DNA of 37,475 nt, taken from assembly GCA_938075585.1 (NCBI GenBank), contig CALJHG010000039.1:1-37475 (forward strand), in the 5' to 3' direction. This stretch comes from an uncultured Gammaproteobacteria bacterium (GTDB taxonomy: Bacteria; Pseudomonadota; Gammaproteobacteria; Ga0077536). Positions 15,844 through 24,527 of this stretch are shown here, piece after piece; the first letter of the stretch is position 1; each line of letters starts with the position of its first letter. The notes under the pieces were generated by a model, which ran no database searches, had not been told where the DNA came from, and saw only the letters and a list, made by a program, of their open reading frames with translations. The position numbers were made by a program, and so were the translations under genes.

Positions 15844-18726
15844 TTATTCCATCGCTTTTTCTATCATTTCTTTCACCTTGAATGGCGAAAGAGGGCAAGA
15901 CATCACTTTAACGTTGTGAACACGGAGAGCATCTTCAACCGCGGCCATTAAAACTGTACTTGTTGCGATGCTGCCGTCTTCACCTGCACCTTTTGCTCCA
16001 ACAGAGGTAGATGGAGATTTGCTTACGAGATGATCGATTTCTATCTCAGGTGCGGCCCAAACGGTCGGCATTCCATACTCTTTTAACGTATTTGCGAGAG
16101 GCTTTCCTTCATCATCATATTCTAAATTTTCGTAAATAGTACCGCCCAACTGCTGGACAATGCTTCCTTTAATCTGTCCTTGCAGGATGAGTGGATTAAG
16201 AATAACCCCGTGATCTGCAACCATCCAAATTTTCTTCACGTCAACTTTCCCAGTTTCCACGTCCACTTCTACGAGGGCCCCTGCCGCTCCATTCGCGTGA
16301 GCGGGATAGAATTGCATACGTCCGAGATCATCTGGTTTCCAATTGACTTGAGGATGTCGGTACACCCCTAAGGCTTCAAGCAGGGGGCTATCTGCATCGG
16401 CAAGAATGATTTCTGCCCCGGGTTGCACGTATGCCGCGAAAGCTAGTTCCTTGAAGGATATCGCCAGCTCAGATTTAAGACAGCTGATGATGCCGTTTTT
16501 TATTGTGACTTCACTCGGGTCACTTTCAAATATCACCGAAGCGCCAATTTTGATTCTAGGAAGTAATTTTTCGGTGGCGTTGATAATCGCTCCTACTGCA
16601 AACATTGCACCTCGACTTGAAAAAGTGCCAGAACCGAATGGGGAGGCTTTGGTGTCACCCCAACTAACGGTGACATCTTCAATGCCGCAACCCAGTTGGT
16701 CAGCGCATACTTGAGCATAAACAGTCTCGATCCCTTGTCCTAGACTCTGTATGCCAGTAATTACATGTACGGAGCCATCCGCCGCGATTCTTAGCGTAAT
16801 TGATTCGTAATTTTGTGATGTACTGCCGGGAAAAGTAGCGCCCGCTGGTTCTATATAGGGGACTAATGCCAATCCCAGATGCCGTCCTTCACGAAGAGCA
16901 TTGGCTTGCTCCTTTCTTAATTCAGGCAACTTCATGTTTTTAGCTAATTTTTCTAGACATTCTCGTAAGGTGCCATTTTCTATGATAGGGCCAGTGACTA
17001 ACTGAAATGGGTATTTCGTGAGCAAGTTTCGTTTACGTATTTCTACGGGATCTATTTCTAATTTATCAGCGGCTTGGTCTAACAGGCGCTCAATCAGCAT
17101 ATTAGCAAGATCTTTTCCGTAGCCTCTGTAGGCATTGTACGGTCCTTTGTTTGTGACTACACAGCGTATGTTCGTTCGATAATTTTCGATAGTGTAAGGA
17201 CCCGGTGCATAATTTCCGCCATTAAGTGGCATACCTATTCCACAACCTCTTTCTGCACCATCACAACCCATGTCAGCGACTATGTCAGTCTCCATCGCGA
17301 TCACCGTCCCATTTCGATCAAACGCCGCGCGCGAGGTTGTATGATAGTCACGCGCTCCAGGCCCAGCATGCATCCAACCGGTCCGTGTCTCACTCCATCG
17401 GACAGGCTTGTGGCAGAGCATAGTGCCCAGCACTGCAAAATATTCCGAATCGACCGACAATTTTGCCCCAAATCCTCCGCCTACATCACCTGCAAGTACC
17501 TCAATTCTACTTTCAGGGATGCCAAAAACCTGACCAATAGCCATTCTCATTTGGTGAGCAATCTGTGTAGAAGCTCGAATAATCAAATGATCTTCGTCTT
17601 TGTCGTAATCAGCTCTTGCCACTCTGGTTTCCATGGGCATTGCACTGTATCGGTGTGATCCAATTTTTTCTTCTATCACGAGATCTGCAGAGTCAAATAC
17701 AGTATTTACTTCACCATGTTCGAAACGCACTTCGACTTGGGTGTTTGTTTTCCACTCGGGGTAAAGCAGTCTTTCAGGTTCATCAATAGCGGAGATTATC
17801 GCGGTAGGGTCGGTATTAACCGGCAGGTCCTCGTATTGTATTTTTATACTTTCGGCGGCATCCTCTGCGATATACGGATCATCAGCAATAACCAGTACAA
17901 CCGGCTCTCCATAAAAAACTACTTTATCAACGGCGAGCGCGTAGCGTTTTGGAAGTTTTAAATCTAGTAATTCCATTGTAGGCGCAAGTGGCTGCCAATA
18001 TTTTTTTGCTTCTGCTCCGGTTATTACTCGACGTACACCAGACATTTTTTCTGCAACTTGTGTATTGATGTTTAAAATTTTCGCGTGAGCCTTAGTCGAA
18101 CGAGCCACGGCTGCATGCAGGTCTCCATGCTCACCATAATTATCAACAAAGCGTCCTTTCCCGGTAACTAACCTTTTATCTTCGCGACGTTGTAATGGCT
18201 TACCAATCCAGCTATCACTCTGAACAAGCGAAGATTCACTTTCTGCCAAAGGCTCCGCTTGTCCGTTTGCAACTTTTATGGCGTGGACAATATTGTTATA
18301 GCCGGTACATCTGCAAATATTGCCTGCGATACCATTTTTTATTTCTTCGTCTGTTAGAGTTTTGCCAGAATTTTTTGTCAGTAGATTCGCCGCACTCATG
18401 ATCATGCCTGACGTACAGTATCCGCATTGCAGAGCATGACAGCTGGCGAATGCTGCTTGAACCTTTTTTGTGATCTCCGATAAATCGGACCCTTCTATTG
18501 TCGAAATGCTTTTCCCGTTAGCTCGGACAGCTGGGATCATGCAAGATTTTACTGTTCGTCCATCCATCTCAATCGTACAGCTGCCGCATGCACCTTCCTC
18601 ACAACCGAACCGAACGCTTTTTATTGAGGCCTTATCGCGCAAAACATCAGTAAGCAGTTCTCTCGGGGTCACATTAGCCGTGTGACTTTCGCCATTCAGT
18701 TGAAACGAAATGCTATGACTGGACAC
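15844..18726 (-). CDS. Molybdenum hydroxylase, fused Fe-S and molybdopterin subunits
   Basis: A xanthine-oxidase-family protein of 960 residues that joins two normally separate subunits. Residues 1-155 are a CoxS-type domain with two [2Fe-2S] clusters: Cys42, 47, 50 and 62, and Cys101, 104, 138 and 140. A short acidic linker leads into a CoxL-type molybdopterin domain from about 173, with GGGFGAK (416-422), AYRGYG (532-537) and the active-site Glu916 in GVGAKGAGED. CO dehydrogenase needs a Cys in an AYRCSFR loop; here it is AYRGYG, so this is a hydroxylase of organic ring or aldehyde carbons, not a CO oxidiser. The GTG start overlaps the stop of the FAD subunit gene (TAGTG). Together they should form an FAD/Fe-S/Mo enzyme. 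Substrate is unknown. Confidence 0.9.
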   Translation of the reverse strand: MSSHSISFQLNGESHTANVTPRELLTDVLRDKASIKSVRFGCEEGACGSCTIEMDGRTVKSCMIPAVRANGKSISTIEGSDLSEITKKVQAAFASCHALQCGYCTSGMIMSAANLLTKNSGKTLTDEEIKNGIAGNICRCTGYNNIVHAIKVANGQAEPLAESESSLVQSDSWIGKPLQRREDKRLVTGKGRFVDNYGEHGDLHAAVARSTKAHAKILNINTQVAEKMSGVRRVITGAEAKKYWQPLAPTMELLDLKLPKRYALAVDKVVFYGEPVVLVIADDPYIAEDAAESIKIQYEDLPVNTDPTAIISAIDEPERLLYPEWKTNTQVEVRFEHGEVNTVFDSADLVIEEKIGSHRYSAMPMETRVARADYDKDEDHLIIRASTQIAHQMRMAIGQVFGIPESRIEVLAGDVGGGFGAKLSVDSEYFAVLGTMLCHKPVRWSETRTGWMHAGPGARDYHTTSRAAFDRNGTVIAMETDIVADMGCDGAERGCGIGMPLNGGNYAPGPYTIENYRTNIRCVVTNKGPYNAYRGYGKDLANMLIERLLDQAADKLEIDPVEIRKRNLLTKYPFQLVTGPIIENGTLRECLEKLAKNMKLPELRKEQANALREGRHLGLALVPYIEPAGATFPGSTSQNYESITLRIAADGSVHVITGIQSLGQGIETVYAQVCADQLGCGIEDVTVSWGDTKASPFGSGTFSSRGAMFAVGAIINATEKLLPRIKIGASVIFESDPSEVTIKNGIISCLKSELAISFKELAFAAYVQPGAEIILADADSPLLEALGVYRHPQVNWKPDDLGRMQFYPAHANGAAGALVEVDVETGKVDVKKIWMVADHGVILNPLILQGQIKGSIVQQLGGTIYENLEYDDEGKPLANTLKEYGMPTVWAAPEIEIDHLVSKSPSTSVGAKGAGEDGSIATSTVLMAAVEDALRVHNVKVMSCPLSPFKVKEMIEKAME

Positions 18727-19556
18727 TATAATTGCTCACCCACAATAGGAAGAGCCCTTTTCAGCAAGACGCGGACTAACTCCAATTTATATCGGCTTGA
18801 GCCAAATTGGTCGGTTGCAAACTGATTCGCATAGTTTTCGAGGGTTAATATAATTCTATTCAAAATAGAATCATTATTTTTCACATTGTCAGTATGTTCC
18901 AGAGTGGCGACTATTGGAGTAGTGCACGTTCCGCCTATTGCTGCAGTCAGACCTTCTCGGTTATTGACCACACATATGTTCACAAGAGCAAGATCATTGG
19001 GCTGTCGGGAAAATTCATCATAAATTCCCACATCACCTGAATTTCTAGGTATAAGGATAGAGCTGACTAATTCGTCGTCTAGACAATTTTCTTGAAATCC
19101 AGTAAAAAAATCTCTGATTGGAATAGATCGTTCAAGCCGCTTTTCATTTACCACTTTAATCTCTGCTTGACTGGCTAAAAGTGCTATGGACATGTTCGCG
19201 CGTGGGTCTGACCAACAAACATTACCCACTAGGGTTGCGAGATTTTTTACCTGAGTATCGCCAAGTTTTGACGCCGCCGTGTGAAGCCATGGGAGTTCCT
19301 TTTCTATCACGGCGCAATTGAGTAGTTCACTAATTGTGGTGAGAGCACCTATTTGGATAGCATCAACTGCGACTAGTATATCGTTACTGAAGGACTCAAT
19401 TTTTTCCAATGACACGAGGCATGGAGTATCAATCTGTCGCATGCGCAGAGCTGGCATCAAGTTTTGCCCTCCTGCGATGGGCATTCCATCTTTAAGATTG
19501 ACAAATGCTTGCGTCAGATTGGTCGGTTCTTCAAAGGTATATGGCGCAGGTCTCAT
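18726..19556 (-). CDS. Molybdenum hydroxylase FAD-binding subunit (CoxM-like)
   Basis: The FAD subunit of a xanthine-dehydrogenase-family enzyme, 276 residues. The two FAD-binding loops are recognisable: AGGQNLMPALRMRQ near residue 28 and ATLVGNVCWSDPRAN near residue 110, the latter in place of the usual TIGGN. The central block DDELVSSILIP and the C-terminal CO_deh_flav_C-type region are present. It precedes, and overlaps by one base, the fused Fe-S/Mo gene, giving a two-gene order FAD then Fe-S+Mo in place of the common three-gene set. It passes electrons from the Fe-S clusters to NAD or another acceptor. Confidence 0.88.
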   Translation of the reverse strand: MRPAPYTFEEPTNLTQAFVNLKDGMPIAGGQNLMPALRMRQIDTPCLVSLEKIESFSNDILVAVDAIQIGALTTISELLNCAVIEKELPWLHTAASKLGDTQVKNLATLVGNVCWSDPRANMSIALLASQAEIKVVNEKRLERSIPIRDFFTGFQENCLDDELVSSILIPRNSGDVGIYDEFSRQPNDLALVNICVVNNREGLTAAIGGTCTTPIVATLEHTDNVKNNDSILNRIILTLENYANQFATDQFGSSRYKLELVRVLLKRALPIVGEQL

Positions 19557-19718
19557 TGAGTTGGTGCTCCCTCAATTCTGTGTTTACAGATATTTTAGTA
19601 ACAGTTGTAAAACTATAACAGTAGTCTACGTTAAACTATAGAAATGTAATGTCAAACCCGTTAACATTTTTTTAAGATAGAACTACAGACTAGGGGTGTG
19701 TTTAATGCCTACCTGTTC

Positions 19719-19733
19719 AACAATAAGATTGTT
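19719..19733. promoter_or_regulatory. Short palindrome in the divergent region before the acyl-CoA dehydrogenase
   Basis: AACAATAAGATTGTT has 6-base arms around a 3-base centre and lies 61-75 bases before the acyl-CoA dehydrogenase ATG, inside a 237-base divergent region. The 9-mer TTAGTAACA occurs on the plus strand near 19595 and inverted at about 19730-19738, overlapping this palindrome. These could be sites for a regulator of both divergent units; the factor is unknown. Confidence 0.3.
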
Positions 19734-19793
19734 ACTAATAGTAAATATATCGAAAAATTAACGGGCAAAATCGATTTAAAATGGTGATAAATT

Positions 19794-20987
19794 ATGAGTA
19801 TACCTAACTTAAAGACTTTCGGTTTTTCTGAAGATTATCAAGCGGTTTACGATCTTGCTTACAGATATTCACGTGAAGAACTTTATCCTTTGTGCGGTAA
19901 AATGGATGATGAGGAGTGGTTTCCAGAGGACGCTTTCAGGAAGCTGGGAGATCAGGGTTTACTTGGAGTCACAATTCCAGAGGAATACGGAGGTTCTGGA
20001 CTGGATGTTCTCGCTCAATGTTTTATATGTGAGGCTGTCGCGTATTGGAACCATACTCTCAGTGCATCATTGCTCGCTAGCGACAATCTCTGCGTTCACA
20101 ATTTAGTGAAAAACGCTAGTGCGCTTCAGAGGGCTGAATATTTGCCGAGATTTTGTGATGGTACCGCAATTGGTGCATTGGGCATGACAGAACCTGGTGC
20201 TGGATCAGATGCTCTTGGCAGTATGGCAACAACAGCGCATCGAGATGGCGATGATTATATTTTAAACGGTAGAAAGTTGTTCATTACTAATGGCCCAATT
20301 GCTGATGTCTTATTAGTTTATGCGAAAACTGATTTAGAGAAGAAACAACACGGCATATCTTCCTTTATCGTGGAAAAGAATTTTGAGGGTTTTTCCGTAG
20401 CGCAAAAGCTTGACAAAATGGGTTGGCGCGGTAGTCCGACGGGAGAATTAGTTTTTGATAATTGCAGAGTGCCTGCTGGCAATTTAGTTGGAGAAGAGAA
20501 TAAAGGCAATGTGGTAATGATGAGTGGTCTTGATGTTGAACGCGTTATAGGAGCATTTTTCTGCATAGGTATTGCTCAGAGGGCGTTAGACCTAGCCGTT
20601 GAATATGCAGTACAACGAAAACAGTTTGATAAACCAATTGGCGGCTTCCAATTGGTTCAAGGAATGTTAGCTGATATGTATACGGATTTAGAGAGTTTGC
20701 GTGCACTCACCTATCAATTAGGGAGAGAAATCAAAGATATTTCGGTTGATGAAGCGGGGCGTGGCGGCATACATAAGCGTTCTGCAGCGGCATTACTTTG
20801 TGCTGGTAGAACTTGTATGAAAATATTAGATTCAGCCGTACAAATTCATGGTGGCATGGGGTGTATGCGTGAAAGTGAGGTAAATCGGCTTTATCGTAGT
20901 GGTAAAATTATGGAAATTGGCGCAGGGACCAACCAAGTGCGCCAAATTATTATAGCGGGCGAATTGTTAAAAGAGTCGGCAGCTTAG
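19794..20987 (+). CDS. Acyl-CoA dehydrogenase, isovaleryl-CoA-dehydrogenase type
   Basis: A 397-residue flavoprotein that introduces a 2,3-double bond into an acyl-CoA. FAD-binding segments GALGMTEPGAGSDA and KLFITNG are present, with the C-terminal IHGGMGCMRE and a GAGTNQVRQ ending. The catalytic base position tells the subtype: the medium-chain-type Glu before GT is absent (GAGT), while Glu249 in GLDVER matches the isovaleryl-CoA dehydrogenase base. Branched short-chain acyl-CoAs are thus the likely substrates, but the exact one is unknown. GGTGA lies close before the ATG. It stands alone on the plus strand, divergent from the molybdenum hydroxylase genes and convergent with a lipocalin-like gene. 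Confidence 0.9.
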   Translation: MSIPNLKTFGFSEDYQAVYDLAYRYSREELYPLCGKMDDEEWFPEDAFRKLGDQGLLGVTIPEEYGGSGLDVLAQCFICEAVAYWNHTLSASLLASDNLCVHNLVKNASALQRAEYLPRFCDGTAIGALGMTEPGAGSDALGSMATTAHRDGDDYILNGRKLFITNGPIADVLLVYAKTDLEKKQHGISSFIVEKNFEGFSVAQKLDKMGWRGSPTGELVFDNCRVPAGNLVGEENKGNVVMMSGLDVERVIGAFFCIGIAQRALDLAVEYAVQRKQFDKPIGGFQLVQGMLADMYTDLESLRALTYQLGREIKDISVDEAGRGGIHKRSAAALLCAGRTCMKILDSAVQIHGGMGCMRESEVNRLYRSGKIMEIGAGTNQVRQIIIAGELLKESAA

Positions 20988-21041
20988 ATTCAAGAGAAGC
21001 ATCGTGAATGTGTGATAGGTACTTTCTTGGGTGATTAATTT

Positions 21042-21488
21042 TCATGTGGTAATTCTTTTCCAAATTAAAGTGTGAACAGATTTCTGGCCGTCTTGACCTC
21101 TCATAGGAGGCGTTTTTAAAATGAGGTTTTTTTCAGTCATTTCGAAATAGCGCACTTGGTCATTACCTGGCCAACTAGGTGCCGATGCACCTTTGACGTG
21201 GTGAGTTACTTTTCCTTGATCTGCATCGATTGTGTAGGTGCCAAAATAACTTGTATATTCTTGAAAGGCTTTACGATATTCAGGATCACTCACTTCTGCA
21301 GGATTCTTTGACGTAAAAGGTTCTCGATCAGCTGACATCAATTGGGCCGCCATATTGCCAAGGACATCATAGTTTATTCTGCCGATCACATTTTTTCCTA
21401 AGGGGAATGCTATTTTCACGCCTTCTTTTTCGGAGAAACTATCCTCTAATTCCCAAGTGCCCGCAAACTCTTTAACAAAGCTTTCCAT
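21042..21488 (-). CDS. Lipocalin-like domain protein
   Basis: A 148-residue beta-rich protein matching the small bacterial lipocalin-like (Lipocalin_5-type) family: FAGTWELEDSF at the N-terminus, GRINYDVLGNMAAQLM, a YFGTYTIDADQGKVTHHVKG strand pair, then RYFEMTEKNLILKTPP. It probably binds a small hydrophobic ligand. There is no signal peptide. It lies 94 bases downstream of dinB on the same strand and could be a distal part of the box transcript. Function is unknown. Confidence 0.72.
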   Translation of the reverse strand: MESFVKEFAGTWELEDSFSEKEGVKIAFPLGKNVIGRINYDVLGNMAAQLMSADREPFTSKNPAEVSDPEYRKAFQEYTSYFGTYTIDADQGKVTHHVKGASAPSWPGNDQVRYFEMTEKNLILKTPPMRGQDGQKSVHTLIWKRITT

Positions 21489-21582
21489 AATTTTTGACCT
21501 ATAATTATTAGGACTCGAGTATAACCTAACTGCAGTTGGTTGGTGCGACCGCGTATATTATTTTAGTTTGTCAGTAGATTTT

Positions 21583-22668
21583 TTATAGTAATCGCGGCTG
21601 ATCCTGAGTGGTGCTCGATTGTATGAAATTAGACGCGCCGATTCCTATGAGACGGTAACGTAGATTTTTTGGCAAACGCGATTTATATAGTAAGTGCTGC
21701 ACTATCATTATTAACTCATCGAGAGAGTGTACTGGGCGGGGATTTGTTTTGCTACGAGTGGTATTTTTAAAGTCATGGGTTTTCAATTTCAGATAGAAGG
21801 TATTAGCTTCTAAGTTTTTTGAACTCAGTTGGTACCAAATTTTTTCAACTAGTGGAAGAACTTCTGGCTCGATTTGCTCGAGCGTTTTGTCTTGCTCAAA
21901 AGTAGTTTCGCAGGATAGTGATTTCCTGACCCGATTATTATTTACAGGGCTATAATCAATACCTCGCGCAAGATTAAAAAGACGCTTGCCAAACTTGCCG
22001 TACCAGCTTACTAGTTGCGCCTCTGAGATACATGCTAGTTCAGATACGATGTGTATATGTCTAGTTTTTAGACTAGCTTCAGTCGCTGGACCTATTCCAG
22101 GTATTTTACGAACAGGCAGAGGGCTTATGAAACGTAGAACGTCTTTTGGCTTCACTACGTAGATGCCGTCTGGTTTGTTCCAGTCTGAGGCTATTTTAGC
22201 AATAAATTTATTTGGTCCTACCCCGGCAGACGCATTTAGATCTGTGACTTGTTTTATTTCTGTTTTAATCCGTTGTGCTAGCTCTGTCGCAGATGGTATT
22301 TCTAGTTTATTTTTTGTGACATCTAAATAGGCTTCATCCAATGATAGTGGCTCAATGAGGTCTGTATATTTGCTATAAACTAATTTTACTTCGTCAGAGA
22401 TTTGACGATATAAGTCGAACTGAGGTGGAACAAAAATTCCTTTAGGACAAAGCTTTTTAGCGCGAGAAGCAGGCATTGCCGAGCGGACCCCAAAAGAGCG
22501 CGCCTCATAAGAGGCCGCGCATACAACCGATCTGTTACTTGGCCAAGCAACTATGACTGGCCTGCCGATTAAATCCGGCTTCTCTCTTTGTTCCACCGAG
22601 GCGTAGAAGGCATCCATGTCTATGTGGATAATTTTTTTCAGCGAGTACTCGTCACTGGTTAGTGGCAT
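21583..22668 (-). CDS. dinB: DNA polymerase IV
   Basis: A Y-family translesion polymerase of 361 residues. The catalytic carboxylates are in HIDMDAFYASVE near the N-terminus and SLDEAYLDVT. The steric-gate region, CAASYEARSFGV, the helix-hairpin-helix segment RKIPGIGPATEASL and the little-finger domain are recognisable. The ATG lies nine bases after the benzoate-CoA ligase stop, so it appears to be transcribed with the box genes, which is unusual for an SOS gene. No LexA-type CTGT-N8-ACAG box was noticed before it. The C-terminal QDQPRLL is at best a degenerate clamp-binding motif. Confidence 0.94.
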   Translation of the reverse strand: MPLTSDEYSLKKIIHIDMDAFYASVEQREKPDLIGRPVIVAWPSNRSVVCAASYEARSFGVRSAMPASRAKKLCPKGIFVPPQFDLYRQISDEVKLVYSKYTDLIEPLSLDEAYLDVTKNKLEIPSATELAQRIKTEIKQVTDLNASAGVGPNKFIAKIASDWNKPDGIYVVKPKDVLRFISPLPVRKIPGIGPATEASLKTRHIHIVSELACISEAQLVSWYGKFGKRLFNLARGIDYSPVNNNRVRKSLSCETTFEQDKTLEQIEPEVLPLVEKIWYQLSSKNLEANTFYLKLKTHDFKNTTRSKTNPRPVHSLDELIMIVQHLLYKSRLPKNLRYRLIGIGASNFIQSSTTQDQPRLL

Positions 22669-22677
22669 ATTAAGTAT

Positions 22678-24210
22678 TCAACTTGTCTTAACTAAGTCCC
22701 GCAGCTTAAATCGCTGAATTTTCCCCGTGGCAGTTTTGGGTAATTCATCCACAAACTCTACCCATCGTGGATACTTGTAGGGAGCTAGACTGTGTTTTAC
22801 ATACTCTTTTAATTCGTTTTCGAGTGATACTGAGGCATTGCTCACATTATTTAATACGACATATGCTTTCGGCTTCACTAGTCCCTCTTTATCTTTTTTA
22901 GCTACTACAGCTACTTCCAAGACGGCCAGATGCGTCGTGAGAGCATTTTCTACTTCAGTTGGAGACACATAAATCCCCCCCACTTTCATCATATCGTCGC
23001 TGCGTCCGCAGTAAACATAAAATCCCTCATCGTCGATTTCATATTTATCCCCAGTTCGTGTCCACTCACCTTGGAACGTAGTACGAGATTTTTTTTGATT
23101 ATTCCAGTACATGAGAGCGGCACTTTCCCCTCTGACATAAAGCTCTCCTATTTCACGCCGACTCACTTCTGTACCACTTTCATTAAGTATTTTTAACTCG
23201 TATCCATCGAGAGGCGTTCCAGTAGTTCCGTATTTATACGAATCTTCTTTATTCGAGAGAAAGATGTGCAACATTTCTGTCGAACCAATACCATCAAGAA
23301 TTTTTACCCCGAGTTGTGCTTCCCACCTTGTAGCAAGGTCAATTGGAAGTGCCTCGCCGGCAGAGGTGCATAAGCGAAGCGAGAGATTTTTTTTGCTCGG
23401 GAAATTTTCATAGTTTAACAATGCTGCGTATAAGGTTGGCACTCCAAAGAATACAGTCGGACTATATTGGATCAGACGCTGTATGACGGACTCTGGCGTC
23501 GGTCTCTCCGCCATTAATACGGTGGTGGCCCCCGCACTAAGCGGAAAGGTCAAAGCGTTACCTAACCCGTAGGCAAAGAATAATTTTGCAGCAGAAAACA
23601 AAATATCATTAGCGTTTATTTTTAGCACAGGATCAGCATAGTTTTCGACGGTTGTTCGAAAGCTTGAGTGTTTGTGGACAGTCCCTTTTGGCCGTCCTGT
23701 TGAGCCAGAAGAATACAACCAGAAGCAAGCCTCATCTTTATGAGTTTCTTCATGTAATAAAGACGGCTCATGACTGGAGACTAATTCGCTAAGCTCCTCT
23801 CCTGGCCCTGAGAAAATGATTTTCTCTAACGTAGGTACATCTTCTATTAATGATGCAAATTGGTTTGCTAGAGACCTGTCTACAATCGCGATACGTGCTC
23901 TACTATCCTTTAGCATATACGCGTAATCATCTTTAGTCAGAACTGTATTAGTGAGTATTGGTATTATTCCCTTGAATATACATCCAAGAAAGGTGGAGGG
24001 TAACTCGAAGCTATCCAACATGCATAGAAGCACTCGCTGCTCCCTGTGGAGCCCAATTGCTTGCATAACTGAGGCAGTTCTCTGCACTCTTGTTTCCAAG
24101 TCGCTAAAGGAATATGAGCCTACATCATCGATGTACGCGATTTTATCTGCCAAGCCATTTGAGGTGTTCTTACTTACCAGCTCTGCTGCTGCATTATACG
24201 AGCTCATCAT
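22678..24210 (-). CDS. Benzoate-CoA ligase
   Basis: An adenylate-forming ligase of 510 residues that activates benzoate (or a close analogue) to benzoyl-CoA with ATP. The P-loop-like motif YSSGSTGRPKGTVH, the substrate-pocket CTSAGEALP, and LDGIGSTEMLHIFLSN are characteristic of the benzoate/2-aminobenzoate-CoA ligase branch. TGDKYEID and the C-terminal catalytic Lys in PKTATGKIQRF are present. The ATG follows the ferredoxin stop with no gap, so the two are translationally coupled. Placement after boxB and the ferredoxin gene supports benzoate as substrate; substituted benzoates remain possible. Confidence 0.9.
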   Translation of the reverse strand: MMSSYNAAAELVSKNTSNGLADKIAYIDDVGSYSFSDLETRVQRTASVMQAIGLHREQRVLLCMLDSFELPSTFLGCIFKGIIPILTNTVLTKDDYAYMLKDSRARIAIVDRSLANQFASLIEDVPTLEKIIFSGPGEELSELVSSHEPSLLHEETHKDEACFWLYSSGSTGRPKGTVHKHSSFRTTVENYADPVLKINANDILFSAAKLFFAYGLGNALTFPLSAGATTVLMAERPTPESVIQRLIQYSPTVFFGVPTLYAALLNYENFPSKKNLSLRLCTSAGEALPIDLATRWEAQLGVKILDGIGSTEMLHIFLSNKEDSYKYGTTGTPLDGYELKILNESGTEVSRREIGELYVRGESAALMYWNNQKKSRTTFQGEWTRTGDKYEIDDEGFYVYCGRSDDMMKVGGIYVSPTEVENALTTHLAVLEVAVVAKKDKEGLVKPKAYVVLNNVSNASVSLENELKEYVKHSLAPYKYPRWVEFVDELPKTATGKIQRFKLRDLVKTS

Positions 24211-24525
24211 TCAGAATTCCGGCGCTAATGTTAAGCGCATGCCTTCCAGGACTGGCGTAAACTCAATTTGACAGGCAAGTCTTGAACTATCTTGGTACGA
24301 ACCAGAATCTTCTACCATTACTTGCTCATCGTCATCACGTGTTCCACTTTTTGTAATCCAGTCTTTCGCCACATAAACATGACAAGTAGAGCAAACACAG
24401 ACCCCTCCGCAAATTCCTTCGATAGGTAAGCCTCCGTCTCGAAGGATCTCCATTAAATTTTCTCCTTCCTGTGCTGCGATCTCGTGCTCTAATCCATCTC
24501 TGTCGGTAACATATATCGTACCCAT
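24211..24525 (-). CDS. [2Fe-2S] ferredoxin, adrenodoxin type, in the BoxA position
   Basis: A 104-residue vertebrate/putidaredoxin-type ferredoxin. Cluster cysteines follow the C-x5-C-x2-C pattern in ICGGVCVCSTCHVY (one additional Cys inside), and the fourth is in RLACQIEF. In described box clusters the electron donor to BoxB is BoxA, a flavin and ferredoxin-type reductase of over 40 kDa. No such gene is here. This ferredoxin lies two bases after boxB and directly before the ligase gene, so it is the best candidate for feeding electrons to BoxB. It would need a separate ferredoxin reductase encoded elsewhere. Confidence 0.9.
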   Translation of the reverse strand: MGTIYVTDRDGLEHEIAAQEGENLMEILRDGGLPIEGICGGVCVCSTCHVYVAKDWITKSGTRDDDEQVMVEDSGSYQDSSRLACQIEFTPVLEGMRLTLAPEF

Positions 24526-24527
24526 AA

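Noticed and set aside
17226-17658. Open frames opposite the molybdenum hydroxylase gene
   Set aside because: They lack family motifs and ribosome sites and are shadows of the long minus-strand gene.
15844-18726. Aerobic CO dehydrogenase
   Set aside because: The Cys of the AYRCSFR loop is missing; the loop is AYRGYG.
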